From positions 1-64,000 of the forward strand of contig JAEWHK010000074.1 in assembly GCA_023387815.1 (NCBI GenBank): a DNA stretch of 64,000 nt, in the 5' to 3' direction. The first letter of the stretch is position 1. The number at the start of each line of letters is the position of its first letter. This stretch comes from Pseudomonadota bacterium (GTDB taxonomy: Bacteria; Pseudomonadota; Gammaproteobacteria; Burkholderiales; Burkholderiaceae_B). Shown here piece by piece: positions 34,110-43,460 of the stretch. The notes below the pieces were generated by a model. The model did no database searches. It was not told where the DNA came from and worked only from the letters and a program-made list of their open reading frames with translations. Both the position numbers and the translations under genes were made by a program.

Positions 34110-36220
34110 GCAGAGAAAGCGCCATTTGCCTGTACGCATTGCTGCGCAAATGCCCAGAACAGCGCGGCCTGCGAAAATTCGCTCTCCTGATCATCACTGG
34201 ATTGATGGCCGCTTTCCAGGTCCAGTTGCAGGACAGCTGGATTACCGGAGGTTGACCGGTGCCGAATATGGGCAATCAGTTTGGCGGGTTCCCAGTAGGG
34301 AACGCGATCATCCTTCAGGCCTGCCGTGCACAGCACAGGCGGATAGGGCGCCGCCTGCACATTCTCATAGGGCGAGATCGAGGCAATGTAATCATAAGCT
34401 TCGGGATCAGCCAGCGGATCGCCCCAGTCCGGACGAAATAGCGGGACCAGCGGGTGATCGGCATCGCTCATGGTATTGAGCATATCCACGAAAGGCACCT
34501 GGGCGATGACGCCTGCCCACATCGCAGGAGCGATATTCATGGCACCCGCCACCAGCAGCCCGCCTGCTGACAGTCCGTGCGCGACAATCCTACGGCTATC
34601 TGCGTAGCCCGCCTCGATCAGATGATTTGCGCAGGCAATGAAATCGGTCATGGAGTTTTTCTTCTTCATGGCCCGACCCTCGAGGAACCAGCGGCGTCCC
34701 TTTTCTGACCCACCCCGGACGTGCGCAATTGCATAGCGAAAACCGGCATCAACCAGTACCGTAGCCGGTAGCGAAAAAACCGGCTCACTGCTGATGCCAT
34801 AGGCGCCATAGCCCGTCAATAACAGGGGAGTGGGCGAATCTTTCGGTAAATCGCTTCGTGACAGCACCGTAATGGGAATCCGCTCGCCGTCGGAAGCGCG
34901 GGCATACAGACGTTCGACCCGATAATTCTGCGGATCGAACTGACTCAGACGGGTTTGCGCGACAACCTTCATCTTTCCTGTGCTCAGCTCCAGATCAATC
35001 CATTGGGGCGGGGTGGCCGGCGTCTGATGAACAAACCGCATTTTGCTTGCTTGATACGCCTGACCAGGAATCAATTCGATCGCGTAGGCGGTGTCTTCAA
35101 ATGTGATTGGGGTGACGGTGCCACCGGGGCTGCGCAGAACCAGTCTGTGTTGCCCGTTCTGGCGCTCCAGCGTAACAAGCGCAGCGGCAAAAGGCATGAC
35201 GGAAAGAATGGAAATGCCATCGCGGTGCGGGATGACTTCGGCTTCAATGTCAAATGTCATGGGGTTGAGTGCCAGCAGCTTTCGGTCCAGTGCTCCGTCT
35301 GCATTGGTCAGCATCAGCAATTGTCCGGACCACTCGTTGATCTCGTAGACAACGCCTCGCTGGCGTGGCTGAATCACATGTAGCGGGCCTGTTTCCTCTG
35401 CAGAAGACAGAACGCGTACTTCGCTTGTTTCCGGCCCGGCAAGCGTCAAGACAATGAAGCCGTCCACGGCGGTCCGCGCCAGTTGCATAAACATGGCCGG
35501 ATCGCGTTCTTCATAGATCAGCACGGTTTCCTGGCTCGTGATGGTTGTTCTGTAAAGCTGTGTGGGTCGACTATGTACGTCGCGGCGGATCCAGAATAAA
35601 TACTGTGAAGACGCAGAAAACGTGAGCCCGCCGTATCCGAATGCATCTGCAGGAACAATCGTTGAGAGCTCTTTGCGCTGCGCATCATATATACAGATGC
35701 GGTGTCGATCATCACCAATAATGTCTTCGGCCCAGGCGAAATAGCGATCATCCGGGCTGGGCTGGTGGTCGGTCGCGCGGTAATAATGTGTGCCCTCGGC
35801 GCGTTCTGCCTCATCCAGCAGGATCTGTTCCTCTCCCGAAGGTGAAATACGATAGAAGACACGCCGCGTCGCCCCTTCGGGCACGCGATGACCATAGCGC
35901 CAGCCATGCGAATCCGGAGGCAGGGTGACCGCTTCGTGTGGCGCGCGTGCTTCCATCTGCGCCTTGAATTGGTCCACCAGTGGCGCCAGCGGCGACAGGA
36001 CGTCATCTGCGTATGCCATTTCGGCAGCCAGGTGGTCGTGTAGCGGTGTCGGCAGGGTATCCAGCGTGCGAGTGCCCGATTCAGGGATGTATTTCATCCA
36101 GGCATAGGGATCATTGCGGCTGCGGCCCAGCTGCTCAATGAAATGGTCCTGCCGCGGCGCGACAGGGGCGTTGACGGAAGGCCAGGTGCCAGCGGGTTGG
36201 GGGTGGGACGATGAGGACAT
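34100..36220 (-). CDS. ptrB: Prolyl oligopeptidase-family serine peptidase (oligopeptidase B)
   Basis: A 706-residue S9A peptidase. The N-terminal half forms the seven-bladed propeller (DPYAWMKYIPESGTRTLD at the start, SGTRVLFDLNALA-like blades after). The C-terminal hydrolase carries the nucleophile in GLSAGGLL, the acid in AGLKDDRVPYWEP and the histidine in LESGHQSSD. It cleaves short peptides after basic residues in the cytoplasm. The ATG at 36220 is chosen because the frame upstream lacks family sequence. Tail overlap of ten bases with the MFS gene. Confidence 0.88.
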   Translation of the reverse strand: MSSSSHPQPAGTWPSVNAPVAPRQDHFIEQLGRSRNDPYAWMKYIPESGTRTLDTLPTPLHDHLAAEMAYADDVLSPLAPLVDQFKAQMEARAPHEAVTLPPDSHGWRYGHRVPEGATRRVFYRISPSGEEQILLDEAERAEGTHYYRATDHQPSPDDRYFAWAEDIIGDDRHRICIYDAQRKELSTIVPADAFGYGGLTFSASSQYLFWIRRDVHSRPTQLYRTTITSQETVLIYEERDPAMFMQLARTAVDGFIVLTLAGPETSEVRVLSSAEETGPLHVIQPRQRGVVYEINEWSGQLLMLTNADGALDRKLLALNPMTFDIEAEVIPHRDGISILSVMPFAAALVTLERQNGQHRLVLRSPGGTVTPITFEDTAYAIELIPGQAYQASKMRFVHQTPATPPQWIDLELSTGKMKVVAQTRLSQFDPQNYRVERLYARASDGERIPITVLSRSDLPKDSPTPLLLTGYGAYGISSEPVFSLPATVLVDAGFRYAIAHVRGGSEKGRRWFLEGRAMKKKNSMTDFIACANHLIEAGYADSRRIVAHGLSAGGLLVAGAMNIAPAMWAGVIAQVPFVDMLNTMSDADHPLVPLFRPDWGDPLADPEAYDYIASISPYENVQAAPYPPVLCTAGLKDDRVPYWEPAKLIAHIRHRSTSGNPAVLQLDLESGHQSSDDQESEFSQAALFWAFAQQCVQANGAFSAQT

Positions 36221-36694
36221 GGAGAATAAAAAAGGCAAAACGTCTGAATGTGGTCGATTTGAACACAAGTCAGGCCGGCCTCGGTGAAGAAAACGAGGGC
36301 AGGTCTGCAAAAGGCAGTCCAACCCTTGTTCAAGGGCTATTTTTCAAATGTCATTGAAAGTACGAGAGGGGAGGTGAATGGAAAATAGAGGAGAAACTTC
36401 TGTTGAACGAACTGTATCCGCGTCTGCAGCCTCACTGTAGTCAGGCGCTCTTAATCTATGAACTCAAAATCGCACTGTTGACTTAGCTTAACGAGTGCTG
36501 TGAACCTGAAATTCAAAGTCTACTTCACCATACCGGTGTTCCAGATTTTCTATAGAACGCAAAGTCAATAGTTCGGATAATTCGCACATCTATAGATAAT
36601 AATAATGATCTATGTAATAATGATTCTTATTTGTATTAAATGTTGTTAAGACAGAGCGTCAATTCGGTCTGTCGCATTGCCAAGTATCTCCCCT
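36221..36694. other. Intergenic region upstream of the third TonB receptor
   Basis: About 475 bases with no supported gene. Its right part is AT-rich and holds two Fur-like sites (36595-36633). The left part shows nothing I can name. Confidence 0.5.
36595..36633 (+). promoter_or_regulatory. Tandem Fur-box-like sites
   Basis: GATAATAATAATGATC (36595-36610) and TAATAATGATTCTTATTT (about 36615-36632) lie 60-100 bases before the receptor start. Both contain the AATAATGAT core and together resemble overlapping Fur sites of strongly iron-repressed receptor genes. Confidence 0.65.
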
Positions 36695-36695
36695 C

Positions 36696-38981
36696 ATGAT
36701 CCCTATTTCATCCGAATCAACGGAGCAACCCGTTGCGCCGCGCGTCATCACGACTACTCTTCTGTTCTCCGGCATACTCATATTTAATCCGTGCGCAGTT
36801 CAGGCGCAAACCGGTCTTTCTGCTGAGTCAGCATCAACGACAGTTAATACGTCATCATCCTCAGCCGAGGACATTCAGACGCTGTCCCCAGTCATCGCAA
36901 CTGGCGAGCTGACGGATCCAGCCAGAACAGAGGGAACCGGCAGCTATGCGACCGAAGCAATGACCTTGGGTAAGCGAACGCAGTCACTCAAGGAGACTCC
37001 TCAATCTGTGAGTGTAATCACGCGAGAGCGCATCAACGAGCAGAATATGATCAGCCTGGGTGATGTGATGGCCAACACGACCGGCATCACTGTACAGGAC
37101 ACCAACAATTATGAGCGAGCCTATTACGCTCGTGGTTATAAGATCGAAAATATTCAGTACGACGGCGTGCCTACGCAATCGGGTAGCGGGTTTTTCACTC
37201 AGCCGGATATGGCAATCTACGACCGCGTTGAGGTATTGCGTGGACCTGCCGGACTTTTCAACGGAGCAGGAGAACCGGGGGGCACAGTCAATCTTGTGCG
37301 TAAACGGCCTTTGGCAGATTTTGCACTGAGTGGACGGGCCAACGTAGGTTCCTGGTCAAATTATCGGGGTGAATTTGACCTGACGAGTCGACTGAACGAA
37401 AGCGGCACAGTGCGTGGCCGTCTGGTTGGCGCTTACCAGGATAATGATTTTTTTTATGACGTTGTCAACACTAAGCGCACCGTTGGTTACGGCATTATCG
37501 AGTTTGACCTAACCCCTGAGACCACCTGGGGAGTGGGTTTTAGCTATGAACGCAATAAGATGATTCCTTTTTATGGGGGCGTGCCGCGCTATTCTGACGG
37601 CGGCGATCTGGGATTGAGTCGCGACACTTATCTCAATGCTGCCTGGTCACATGTCAACTTTGAGCGCAACACACTTTTCACGGATTTAACGCATCGCTTC
37701 AATGAAGACTGGCGTTTTCGAGTTGGTTATACTCACACTGAAGAAAAAAGCCATGACTACTCCGGATCCGTTTTTGGAACAGTCAATCGTGCGACAGGCA
37801 TGGGGCCCACGCTGTCAGCATTCGATGCAATCAACGACAGCAAACAGAATGCGCTTGATGCATCTCTAGAGGGCGCCTTCTCTGCTTTTGGTAAGTGGCA
37901 TGATTTTATTTTAGGTGCGAACTATTGGGAGCGCTCTTATGACGCAACCTCTCAGTTAATGGCTGTTGATCATCCAAACATTGACGTTTTTAACTTTGAT
38001 CCGCGCGACTATAGTGACTTTCCCTCAAATCCGGCGCGCGCTCAGACCCATAAAAACACGCGCACTGAACAAACCGGCATCTACGGATCTTTGCGCCTTA
38101 CATTGCTTGATCCGCTCAAGTTGATTGTTGGTGGTCGATATAGTAAATATCGGCAATCCGTTTACGACCGCGTCACATCACAGACCACATCACGATCAAA
38201 GGACAACGGTGAATTCACACCTTACGGCGCCTTAGTGCTTGAGTTATCACCGGAGTGGGCAACTTACGCCAGCTACGCTGAAATATTCCGATCTCAGGCC
38301 ACTTCATTCAAAGCTGATGGCTCACCGTTGGATCCTGCCACCGGCAAAAATTATGAAGTTGGCATTAAGGGTAGTCTGTATGGCGGTCAGCTAAACACGT
38401 CACTGGCCGTGTTTCGAACCATAGAAGATGGGCGTTCGCAGGCAGATCCCAATTTTCCTCAGCCGTGTGCAGGATCGCCTACCGGCGGCGCATGTTATGT
38501 CAACGGTGGTAAAGTTCGTAGCCAAGGATTTGAATTGGAACTCAGTGGTGCGTTAACACCCAACTGGAATCTGGCTGCCGGCTATACCTTCAACACCACT
38601 AAATATTTGCGGGACCGCACGGCGTCCGGAGAATCCAGCGCGAACGAACGCCAGCCATACAGCACATTCACCCCTAAGCATATGTTTCGTCTTTGGACTA
38701 ATTATCGTCTGACGGGCAAGATGAATGGTGTCGAGGTCGGAGGCGGTGTACGTATACAAAGCCGAACATACAAAACCGCTGGTGCCCTGGAGCTGAACCA
38801 AGGTTCATATGCCTTGTGGGATGCCCGCGTCGCCTATCGCATCAACAAGAAGCTATCGGTTGCACTGAATGTGAACAATATATTCGACAAGAAGTATTAC
38901 CGCACCCTGGGTTCGGAGCGAGGTAGTAACTGGTATGGCGAGCCGCGCAGTGCCATGTTGTCTGTGCAGGCGCAATTCTAA
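36696..38981 (+). CDS. TonB-dependent siderophore receptor
   Basis: A 761-residue outer-membrane receptor. Signal peptide in TTLLFSGILIFNPCAVQA; plug from about 85 (LKETPQSVSVITRERINEQN, ARGYKIENIQYDG, GAGEPGGTVNLVRKRP); barrel ending LSVQAQF. The plug resembles FpvA/FoxA/FhuE-class receptors, but there is no STN domain and no sigma/anti-sigma genes beside it. It stands alone behind two Fur-like sites. No Shine-Dalgarno is evident before ATG 36696, so the start is moderately sure. Substrate probably a ferric hydroxamate or mixed siderophore, inferred from class. Confidence 0.9.
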   Translation: MIPISSESTEQPVAPRVITTTLLFSGILIFNPCAVQAQTGLSAESASTTVNTSSSSAEDIQTLSPVIATGELTDPARTEGTGSYATEAMTLGKRTQSLKETPQSVSVITRERINEQNMISLGDVMANTTGITVQDTNNYERAYYARGYKIENIQYDGVPTQSGSGFFTQPDMAIYDRVEVLRGPAGLFNGAGEPGGTVNLVRKRPLADFALSGRANVGSWSNYRGEFDLTSRLNESGTVRGRLVGAYQDNDFFYDVVNTKRTVGYGIIEFDLTPETTWGVGFSYERNKMIPFYGGVPRYSDGGDLGLSRDTYLNAAWSHVNFERNTLFTDLTHRFNEDWRFRVGYTHTEEKSHDYSGSVFGTVNRATGMGPTLSAFDAINDSKQNALDASLEGAFSAFGKWHDFILGANYWERSYDATSQLMAVDHPNIDVFNFDPRDYSDFPSNPARAQTHKNTRTEQTGIYGSLRLTLLDPLKLIVGGRYSKYRQSVYDRVTSQTTSRSKDNGEFTPYGALVLELSPEWATYASYAEIFRSQATSFKADGSPLDPATGKNYEVGIKGSLYGGQLNTSLAVFRTIEDGRSQADPNFPQPCAGSPTGGACYVNGGKVRSQGFELELSGALTPNWNLAAGYTFNTTKYLRDRTASGESSANERQPYSTFTPKHMFRLWTNYRLTGKMNGVEVGGGVRIQSRTYKTAGALELNQGSYALWDARVAYRINKKLSVALNVNNIFDKKYYRTLGSERGSNWYGEPRSAMLSVQAQF

Positions 38982-38990
38982 ATGAAGGAA

Positions 38991-39248
38991 TTAGGTAGTC
39001 AGAGAAACGCAAGTTAGTAAAAAAGTAGCGGGTCTTTTTGCAGGATTTGTCCCTTGACCCTCGATCTTGGTGCTGTAATACGAGTTCATTGACCGAACCA
39101 GGCTGCGAATTTCACTCAGCGTCTCTGGTGGTGCACTGGATTTTAGCGAGTAGGCCTTAGAGGTAATGAAGTCGGCTTTTTCGCTATATTTCAACCACTG
39201 AAGTTTCGAGGACAGCATGAATCGGATTTGACAATGCTTGGAACACAT
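38991..39248 (-). pseudogene. Remnant of a Fic-family protein (N-terminal part)
   Basis: An 85-codon frame containing SLVRSMNSYYSTKIEGQGTNP, which matches the N-terminal region of Fic/DOC proteins where the (S/T)xxxE(G/N)-like inhibitory segment NSYYSNLIEG precedes the Fic core. The HPFxxGNGR motif that transfers AMP is missing and the frame ends soon after, so this is a truncated piece. Downstream on its strand is the TonB receptor end. It points to past insertion or loss at this spot. Confidence 0.6.
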
Positions 39249-39604
39249 TTTTGCCGGTTTGAATTCAAAGTTATTGAGTAAATAACATATTGATATTAAG
39301 GCAAATTTAAAGAGAAACGCCAGTTAAGTAGCCCAAATTTTGCCGGTTTTTTTGCCGGTTTATCTGCCACTTACTTTGCACGAATAAATCAGCCGCTCCA
39401 GTCGAAGTAAAATGAGCACAACTTCAACTAAAGACCCTCTCGATACGCAGAATACGGGACTCTCGTTATCGAATAACTATATGAATTTATTAAGATTTTG
39501 GAGAAAAATTTACTATAGTTTAGGGTAAAAATTTACTATAGTTTAGCGGGAACTTCCTGGGTTGCCCGCAGCTTGTTTCGCCTCCTATTCGGCAACTCCA
39601 GGCG
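39249..39604. other. AT-rich gene-free stretch with short repeats
   Basis: About 355 bases with no coding frame. TTTTGCCGGTTT occurs three times (about 39251, 39340 and 39349), and a 20-base tandem repeat lies at 39504-39546. Together with the Fic fragment it looks like eroded accessory DNA. Confidence 0.5.
39504..39546. repeat. Two identical 20-base direct repeats, each centred on ACTATAGT
   Basis: AAAAATTTACTATAGTTTAG occurs at 39504-39523 and again at 39527-39546, spaced by three bases (period 23, about two helix turns). Each has the palindromic core ACTATAGT. This spacing suits cooperative binding of a dimeric regulator on one face of DNA. The regulator is not known. Confidence 0.75.
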
Positions 39605-39826
39605 TCATCTGTTCAACAGCCGATCAGCCCGCTCCTGCGACCGCTTTACATAATCATCCATGCGCTCTTCCTGCTCGCGCGTACGCTGTCGGGTGAGCTC
39701 TTCGCGCTCATAGTCAGACTTTTGGTACGAATCGTGATCCCCATTATGTCGATGAGCAGACGCAATATTCAATTGAATGCCAAAGATCGTAAGCAATAGC
39801 AGAACGAGCGGGGTTTTATAGTTCAT
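39605..39826 (-). CDS. Small secreted hypothetical protein
   Basis: A 73-residue protein starting MNYKTPLVLLLLTIFG, a clear signal peptide with likely cleavage after IASA, then AHRHNGDHDS with several histidines, and a highly charged helical tail (YEREELTRQRTREQEERMD) likely to be a single helix. No family recognised. The His/Asp patch could bind metal. It stands alone between the repeats and the LacI gene; only weak ribosome-site sequence is seen. Could be a periplasmic stress or metal protein, but that is a guess. Confidence 0.5.
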   Translation of the reverse strand: MNYKTPLVLLLLTIFGIQLNIASAHRHNGDHDSYQKSDYEREELTRQRTREQEERMDDYVKRSQERADRLLNR

Positions 39827-39982
39827 GTTTAAAGATAGAAGTGAAAATTGAATCATTAACGCACACTATGTTGCCGTAATTTGCAGATATCTCCAGCACG
39901 GCAAATAGCTTTCCCAATAATTAAATCCTGATCTTCGGACTGAATTCGAGATACTGATGGTGTTTATGACGCCAACACAAGA

Positions 39983-41050
39983 TTATTCATCGCGCCCGCT
40001 AAGTCTTGGTTTTGATGCGCCTGGAGAATTTCTCTTACTCGGCTTTGAAGCCGGTCGACTTGTGGTGTCGCGAATAATCAACTCAATATCCAGAATTGCA
40101 GATTGGGGACGAACGTCCTTTTCTATCCATTCTAGAATGGACTGAGCGCATTTGATTCCGAGTTCATAGGTCGGTAACTGTATGGTGGTTAAACCTGTTG
40201 GAAGTTCCGATGCGATAGGCAAATTATCACAACCAACAAGTGAAAGATCCTTTGGAAGTTCGATGCCATGTTTCTGTGCCTCGAACATGCAACCCATCGC
40301 CAATACATCGTTCCCGCAAAATATGGCTGTGGGGGGATTTGGCAATTCAGCCAAATGACGCCAGCCGGATCGTCCGCCTGAAAAGCCAAATGGCTGTTCT
40401 ACAAAATACCGTTTTTTTAATGCAATGCCTTGGCGACGCAGCGCGTCAATAAACCCCTCAGCACGTTGCCGAGCACGGTCGTTGAATTGTGTATAGCCTG
40501 AAATTATTCCAAATTCCTTGTGACCGAGTGCCATCAAGTGTTCGGCTGCGAGCTCTCCAATGAGGCGATTATCGAATGCAACGGAGGGGTGGCGCTCATG
40601 CTTTGCCCAAGCGATCATAAGTGGTGTGCGGCTGCGTTTTATAAGGTCCCACGTCGATTCAGCATGATCCGTCCCAACCAGCACAAGTGCATCAAGGCGC
40701 GTCTCAAGCAGTGCCCGCACTTGCTGTACCTCGGTTTCGAGATTGTATTCATGAGCGGCTACGAGTAGTTGATAGCCGTTGGCAGCCAGCGTGGTTTGCA
40801 GACCCTGAACAGCTCGAGCAAAGATTGAATTATCAAGGGTGGGAACAACAATGCCAACCGTATGGCCGCGACCTGACGCGAGGGCCCTGGCCGACCCATC
40901 CCTGAAATAGTTTAATTTTTTAATAGCGCTTTGCACCCGTTGCTGGGTATCCGGCTTGACTGTCTCGGGATTGGATAAAGTACGGGAGACTGTCGCCACG
41001 GAGACTCCCGCCAATGAAGCAACGTCAGCAATTCGTGCCCGTCGTGTCAT
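39983..41050 (-). CDS. LacI-family regulator of the HpsN-like cluster
   Basis: A 355-residue LacI/GntR-type repressor. The HTH is RIADVASLAGVSVATVSRTLSNPE (hinge helix after), and the periplasmic-binding-like domain runs from about 60 (TVGIVVPTLDNSIFARAVQGL) to 330. ATG 41050 with AAGGAA upstream is the start. It is divergent from the dehydrogenase operon, whose promoter carries a perfect LacI-type operator at the start point, so it almost certainly represses that operon, and the ligand is probably the operon's substrate or first product. Confidence 0.9.
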   Translation of the reverse strand: MTRRARIADVASLAGVSVATVSRTLSNPETVKPDTQQRVQSAIKKLNYFRDGSARALASGRGHTVGIVVPTLDNSIFARAVQGLQTTLAANGYQLLVAAHEYNLETEVQQVRALLETRLDALVLVGTDHAESTWDLIKRSRTPLMIAWAKHERHPSVAFDNRLIGELAAEHLMALGHKEFGIISGYTQFNDRARQRAEGFIDALRRQGIALKKRYFVEQPFGFSGGRSGWRHLAELPNPPTAIFCGNDVLAMGCMFEAQKHGIELPKDLSLVGCDNLPIASELPTGLTTIQLPTYELGIKCAQSILEWIEKDVRPQSAILDIELIIRDTTSRPASKPSKRNSPGASKPRLSGRDE

Positions 41051-41121
41051 GGTTTCCTTGAATGTTCTGATCAAAACAGGATCAATTATAAATCTATTAA
41101 ATAAATAATTTTCAAAGCGCA

Positions 41122-41168
41122 TTGACGTGTTTTCAATACATCTCTATACTTGAATGTAAGCGCTTACA
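41122..41168 (+). promoter_or_regulatory. Sigma-70 promoter with LacI-type operator
   Basis: TTGACG (41122-41127) and TATACT (41145-41150) are separated by 17 bases. The perfect 14-base palindrome TGTAAGCGCTTACA (41155-41168) covers the expected start of transcription. A repressor bound there would block initiation of the hpsN-like operon. This is the typical operator of LacI regulators with a central CG. Confidence 0.85.
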
Positions 41169-41283
41169 TAAATTTCAGCGCACATGCACGATTTATCTCT
41201 AAGTTATCGCTTGTCGAAAACTTGTTTCGTGCCTGATGAGCGTATCGCTGGTTATTTACAAAACAACTTTATTAGGGATAGAT

Positions 41284-42597
41284 ATGGCAGTTGAATTCTT
41301 AAAAAAAGCAGACAAGACACCTGAAACTGAGACCGGCACTGCCAGGGCAGTCGTCGAGGAAATGCTCGCTGATATCCGTGTGCGTGGGGAGGACGCGGTA
41401 CGAGAGTACGCCAAAAAGCTGGATAAATGGACAGATGAAATAATCCTGACTGATGCGCAGATCAATCAGGCGACACGGGAAATACCCACCTCCGTTAAAT
41501 CCGATATCGAGTTCGCGGTGCGTCAGGTTTATGACTTCGCTGTACGGCAACGTGAATCTATTGAAGAGTTTTCCGTGAATCTGGATGGCGGTGTAACTGC
41601 GGGCCAGCGTGTGCTGCCGGTCAATGTTGTGGGCTGTTACGCCCCTGCTGGGCGATATGCGCATATTGCTTCCGCGTACATGGGTGTCGCCACTGCCAAA
41701 GCGGCAGGTGTAAAAAATATTATTGCCTGCTCAAGCCCCTTTCGTGGGGGCGCCATGCATCCTTATGTTTTGTATGCATTCCGTACTGCGGGGGCCGACA
41801 CAATTATGACTTTGGGTGGGGTTCAGGCGATTGCCAGTATGGCTTTCGGCCTGTTTACCGGCATGCCCGCCGATGTGGTGGTTGGTCCGGGCAATAAATT
41901 TGTTGCAGAAGCCAAGCGCAGCCTTTTCGGACAGGTGGGTATTGATGTCTTTGCCGGTCCATCTGAAGTGGCGGTGATTGCCGACGATACGGCAGATCCG
42001 GAAATTGTTGCTGTTGACCTTGTCGGTCAGGCTGAACACGGTCACGAGTCTCCCGCCTGGCTGTTTACCACTTCCCGATCACTGGCAACGAAAGTTGCAG
42101 AGCGAATTCCCCAGCTTATCGAGAAACTGCCGGATATCGCGCGGGATGCGGCGACTGCGGCCTGGCAGGATTATGGGGAAATTATCGTTTGCGACACGCG
42201 AGAGGAAGTCGCTCAGGTGTCGGATCGATATGCATCGGAGCATCTTGAAGTGCATGCAGAAGATCTGGACTGGTGGCTGGAACGACTGACCTGCTATGGC
42301 TCATTGTTTTTGGGAGAGGAGTCGACTGTTGCCTTCGGTGACAAATGCAGCGGGCCGAACCATGTATTGCCAACCAAGGGGGCGGCGCGTTACTCAGGCG
42401 GGCTGTCAGTGCACAAGTTCATGAAGACACTCACCTGGCAGCGTATGTCCAAAGATTCAGTCAGACGCATCGGCGAAGTGACCGCGCGAATCTCTCGTCT
42501 GGAAGGGATGGAAGCTCATGCCCGAACTGCGGATGACCGTCTTGCCAAATACTTTCCGAACGAAACATTTGACACCGGCGAACCTGTGACTGTGTAG
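41284..42597 (+). CDS. hpsN: Histidinol dehydrogenase-like enzyme, HpsN-type sulfopropanediol 3-dehydrogenase
   Basis: A 437-residue NAD-dependent zinc enzyme of the HisD superfamily but of the HpsN branch. Zinc ligands Gln249 and His252 (GQAEHG) and catalytic Glu319-His320 (SEHLEVH) are in place. DLDWWLERLTCYGSLFLGEEST and GAARYSGGLSVHKFMKTLTW match HpsN sequences well, while true HisD differs there. HpsN oxidises the primary alcohol of 2,3-dihydroxypropane-1-sulfonate to sulfolactate in two steps. ATG 41284 with AGGGA upstream. It leads an operon with an SDR, a transporter and a zinc alcohol dehydrogenase, the HpsN/O/P/U set. Sulfonate specificity is inferred. Confidence 0.8.
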   Translation: MAVEFLKKADKTPETETGTARAVVEEMLADIRVRGEDAVREYAKKLDKWTDEIILTDAQINQATREIPTSVKSDIEFAVRQVYDFAVRQRESIEEFSVNLDGGVTAGQRVLPVNVVGCYAPAGRYAHIASAYMGVATAKAAGVKNIIACSSPFRGGAMHPYVLYAFRTAGADTIMTLGGVQAIASMAFGLFTGMPADVVVGPGNKFVAEAKRSLFGQVGIDVFAGPSEVAVIADDTADPEIVAVDLVGQAEHGHESPAWLFTTSRSLATKVAERIPQLIEKLPDIARDAATAAWQDYGEIIVCDTREEVAQVSDRYASEHLEVHAEDLDWWLERLTCYGSLFLGEESTVAFGDKCSGPNHVLPTKGAARYSGGLSVHKFMKTLTWQRMSKDSVRRIGEVTARISRLEGMEAHARTADDRLAKYFPNETFDTGEPVTV

Positions 42598-42617
42598 CAG
42601 AGAGACAGGAGACTGGC

Positions 42618-43385
42618 ATGAAAGTAAATGCATTATTCGATCTTTCCGGAAAAACGGCGTTTATCACTGGCGGCAGTTCCGGCATTGGCGCAGCCATTGC
42701 CCTTGGGTTGGGGCAGGCCGGAGCGCACGTGATACTGGTCGCCCGGCGAGAGCGAGAGTTAAACGATCAAGTCCAAACTTTGGCTGAAAATGATGTCCGC
42801 GCACATTATTGCGTATGTGATCTAACCGATTCTGAAGCGTTACGCACTTGTGCGGCTGAGGCAGTCGGGATGCATGGAGATATTGACATTCTGGTCAATG
42901 CGGCGGGTGTCAACCTTCGTCAGCCATTTCAGGAGGTGGATAGTCGAACCTGGCATCAGCAAATGGACCTTCACCTGGCTGCTCCGTTTTTCCTTACCCA
43001 GGCATTGGCGCCGGCGATGCGAACGAAGGGCTGGGGACGCATTATCAATATCGCGTCTTTGCAATCGTACCGGGCTTTTCCACAAAGTGCGCCTTATGGA
43101 GCGGCCAAAGGAGGTGTTGTGCAGCTCACGCGCGCGATTGCGCAGGAATGGTCGCCGCATGGAATTACCTGTAATGCGATTGGCCCTGGTTTTTTTCCTA
43201 CACCATTAACAACATTGGTGTTCAGTGACGAAAACCTTAGGAAACAGCATGCAGCGCAAACTTGTATTGGCCGCAATGGAGAGTTGGCCGATCTGCATGG
43301 TGTAGCTGTATTTCTTGCAAGTGAGGCCTCCAGCTATATTACCGGGCAGGTCGTTATGGTGGATGGTGGTTACACAGCCAAGTAA
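42618..43385 (+). CDS. SDR-family dehydrogenase in the HpsN-like operon
   Basis: A 255-residue classical short-chain dehydrogenase: FITGGSSGIGAAIALGL at 14-30, NAAGVN, NIASLQSYRAFPQSAPYGAAKGGV with Ser, Tyr and Lys catalytic residues present, and YITGQVVMVDGG at the end. Gluconate 5-dehydrogenase-like. In dihydroxypropanesulfonate users an SDR and a zinc dehydrogenase act on the 2-hydroxyl to interconvert R and S forms through the ketone; this gene would be one partner. AGGAG lies before the ATG, 20 bases after hpsN. Confidence 0.85.
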   Translation: MKVNALFDLSGKTAFITGGSSGIGAAIALGLGQAGAHVILVARRERELNDQVQTLAENDVRAHYCVCDLTDSEALRTCAAEAVGMHGDIDILVNAAGVNLRQPFQEVDSRTWHQQMDLHLAAPFFLTQALAPAMRTKGWGRIINIASLQSYRAFPQSAPYGAAKGGVVQLTRAIAQEWSPHGITCNAIGPGFFPTPLTTLVFSDENLRKQHAAQTCIGRNGELADLHGVAVFLASEASSYITGQVVMVDGGYTAK

Positions 43386-43460
43386 ATATCAATTCGCGCG
43401 GCATGACATGCCGCTTCTCAACATATAAATATTACAAAAGCAATATGGAGCAGAGACAAG

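Noticed and set aside
39504..39546. CRISPR-like tandem repeat
   Set aside because: Only two copies with a three-base spacer, so not a CRISPR array; kept as a possible operator.
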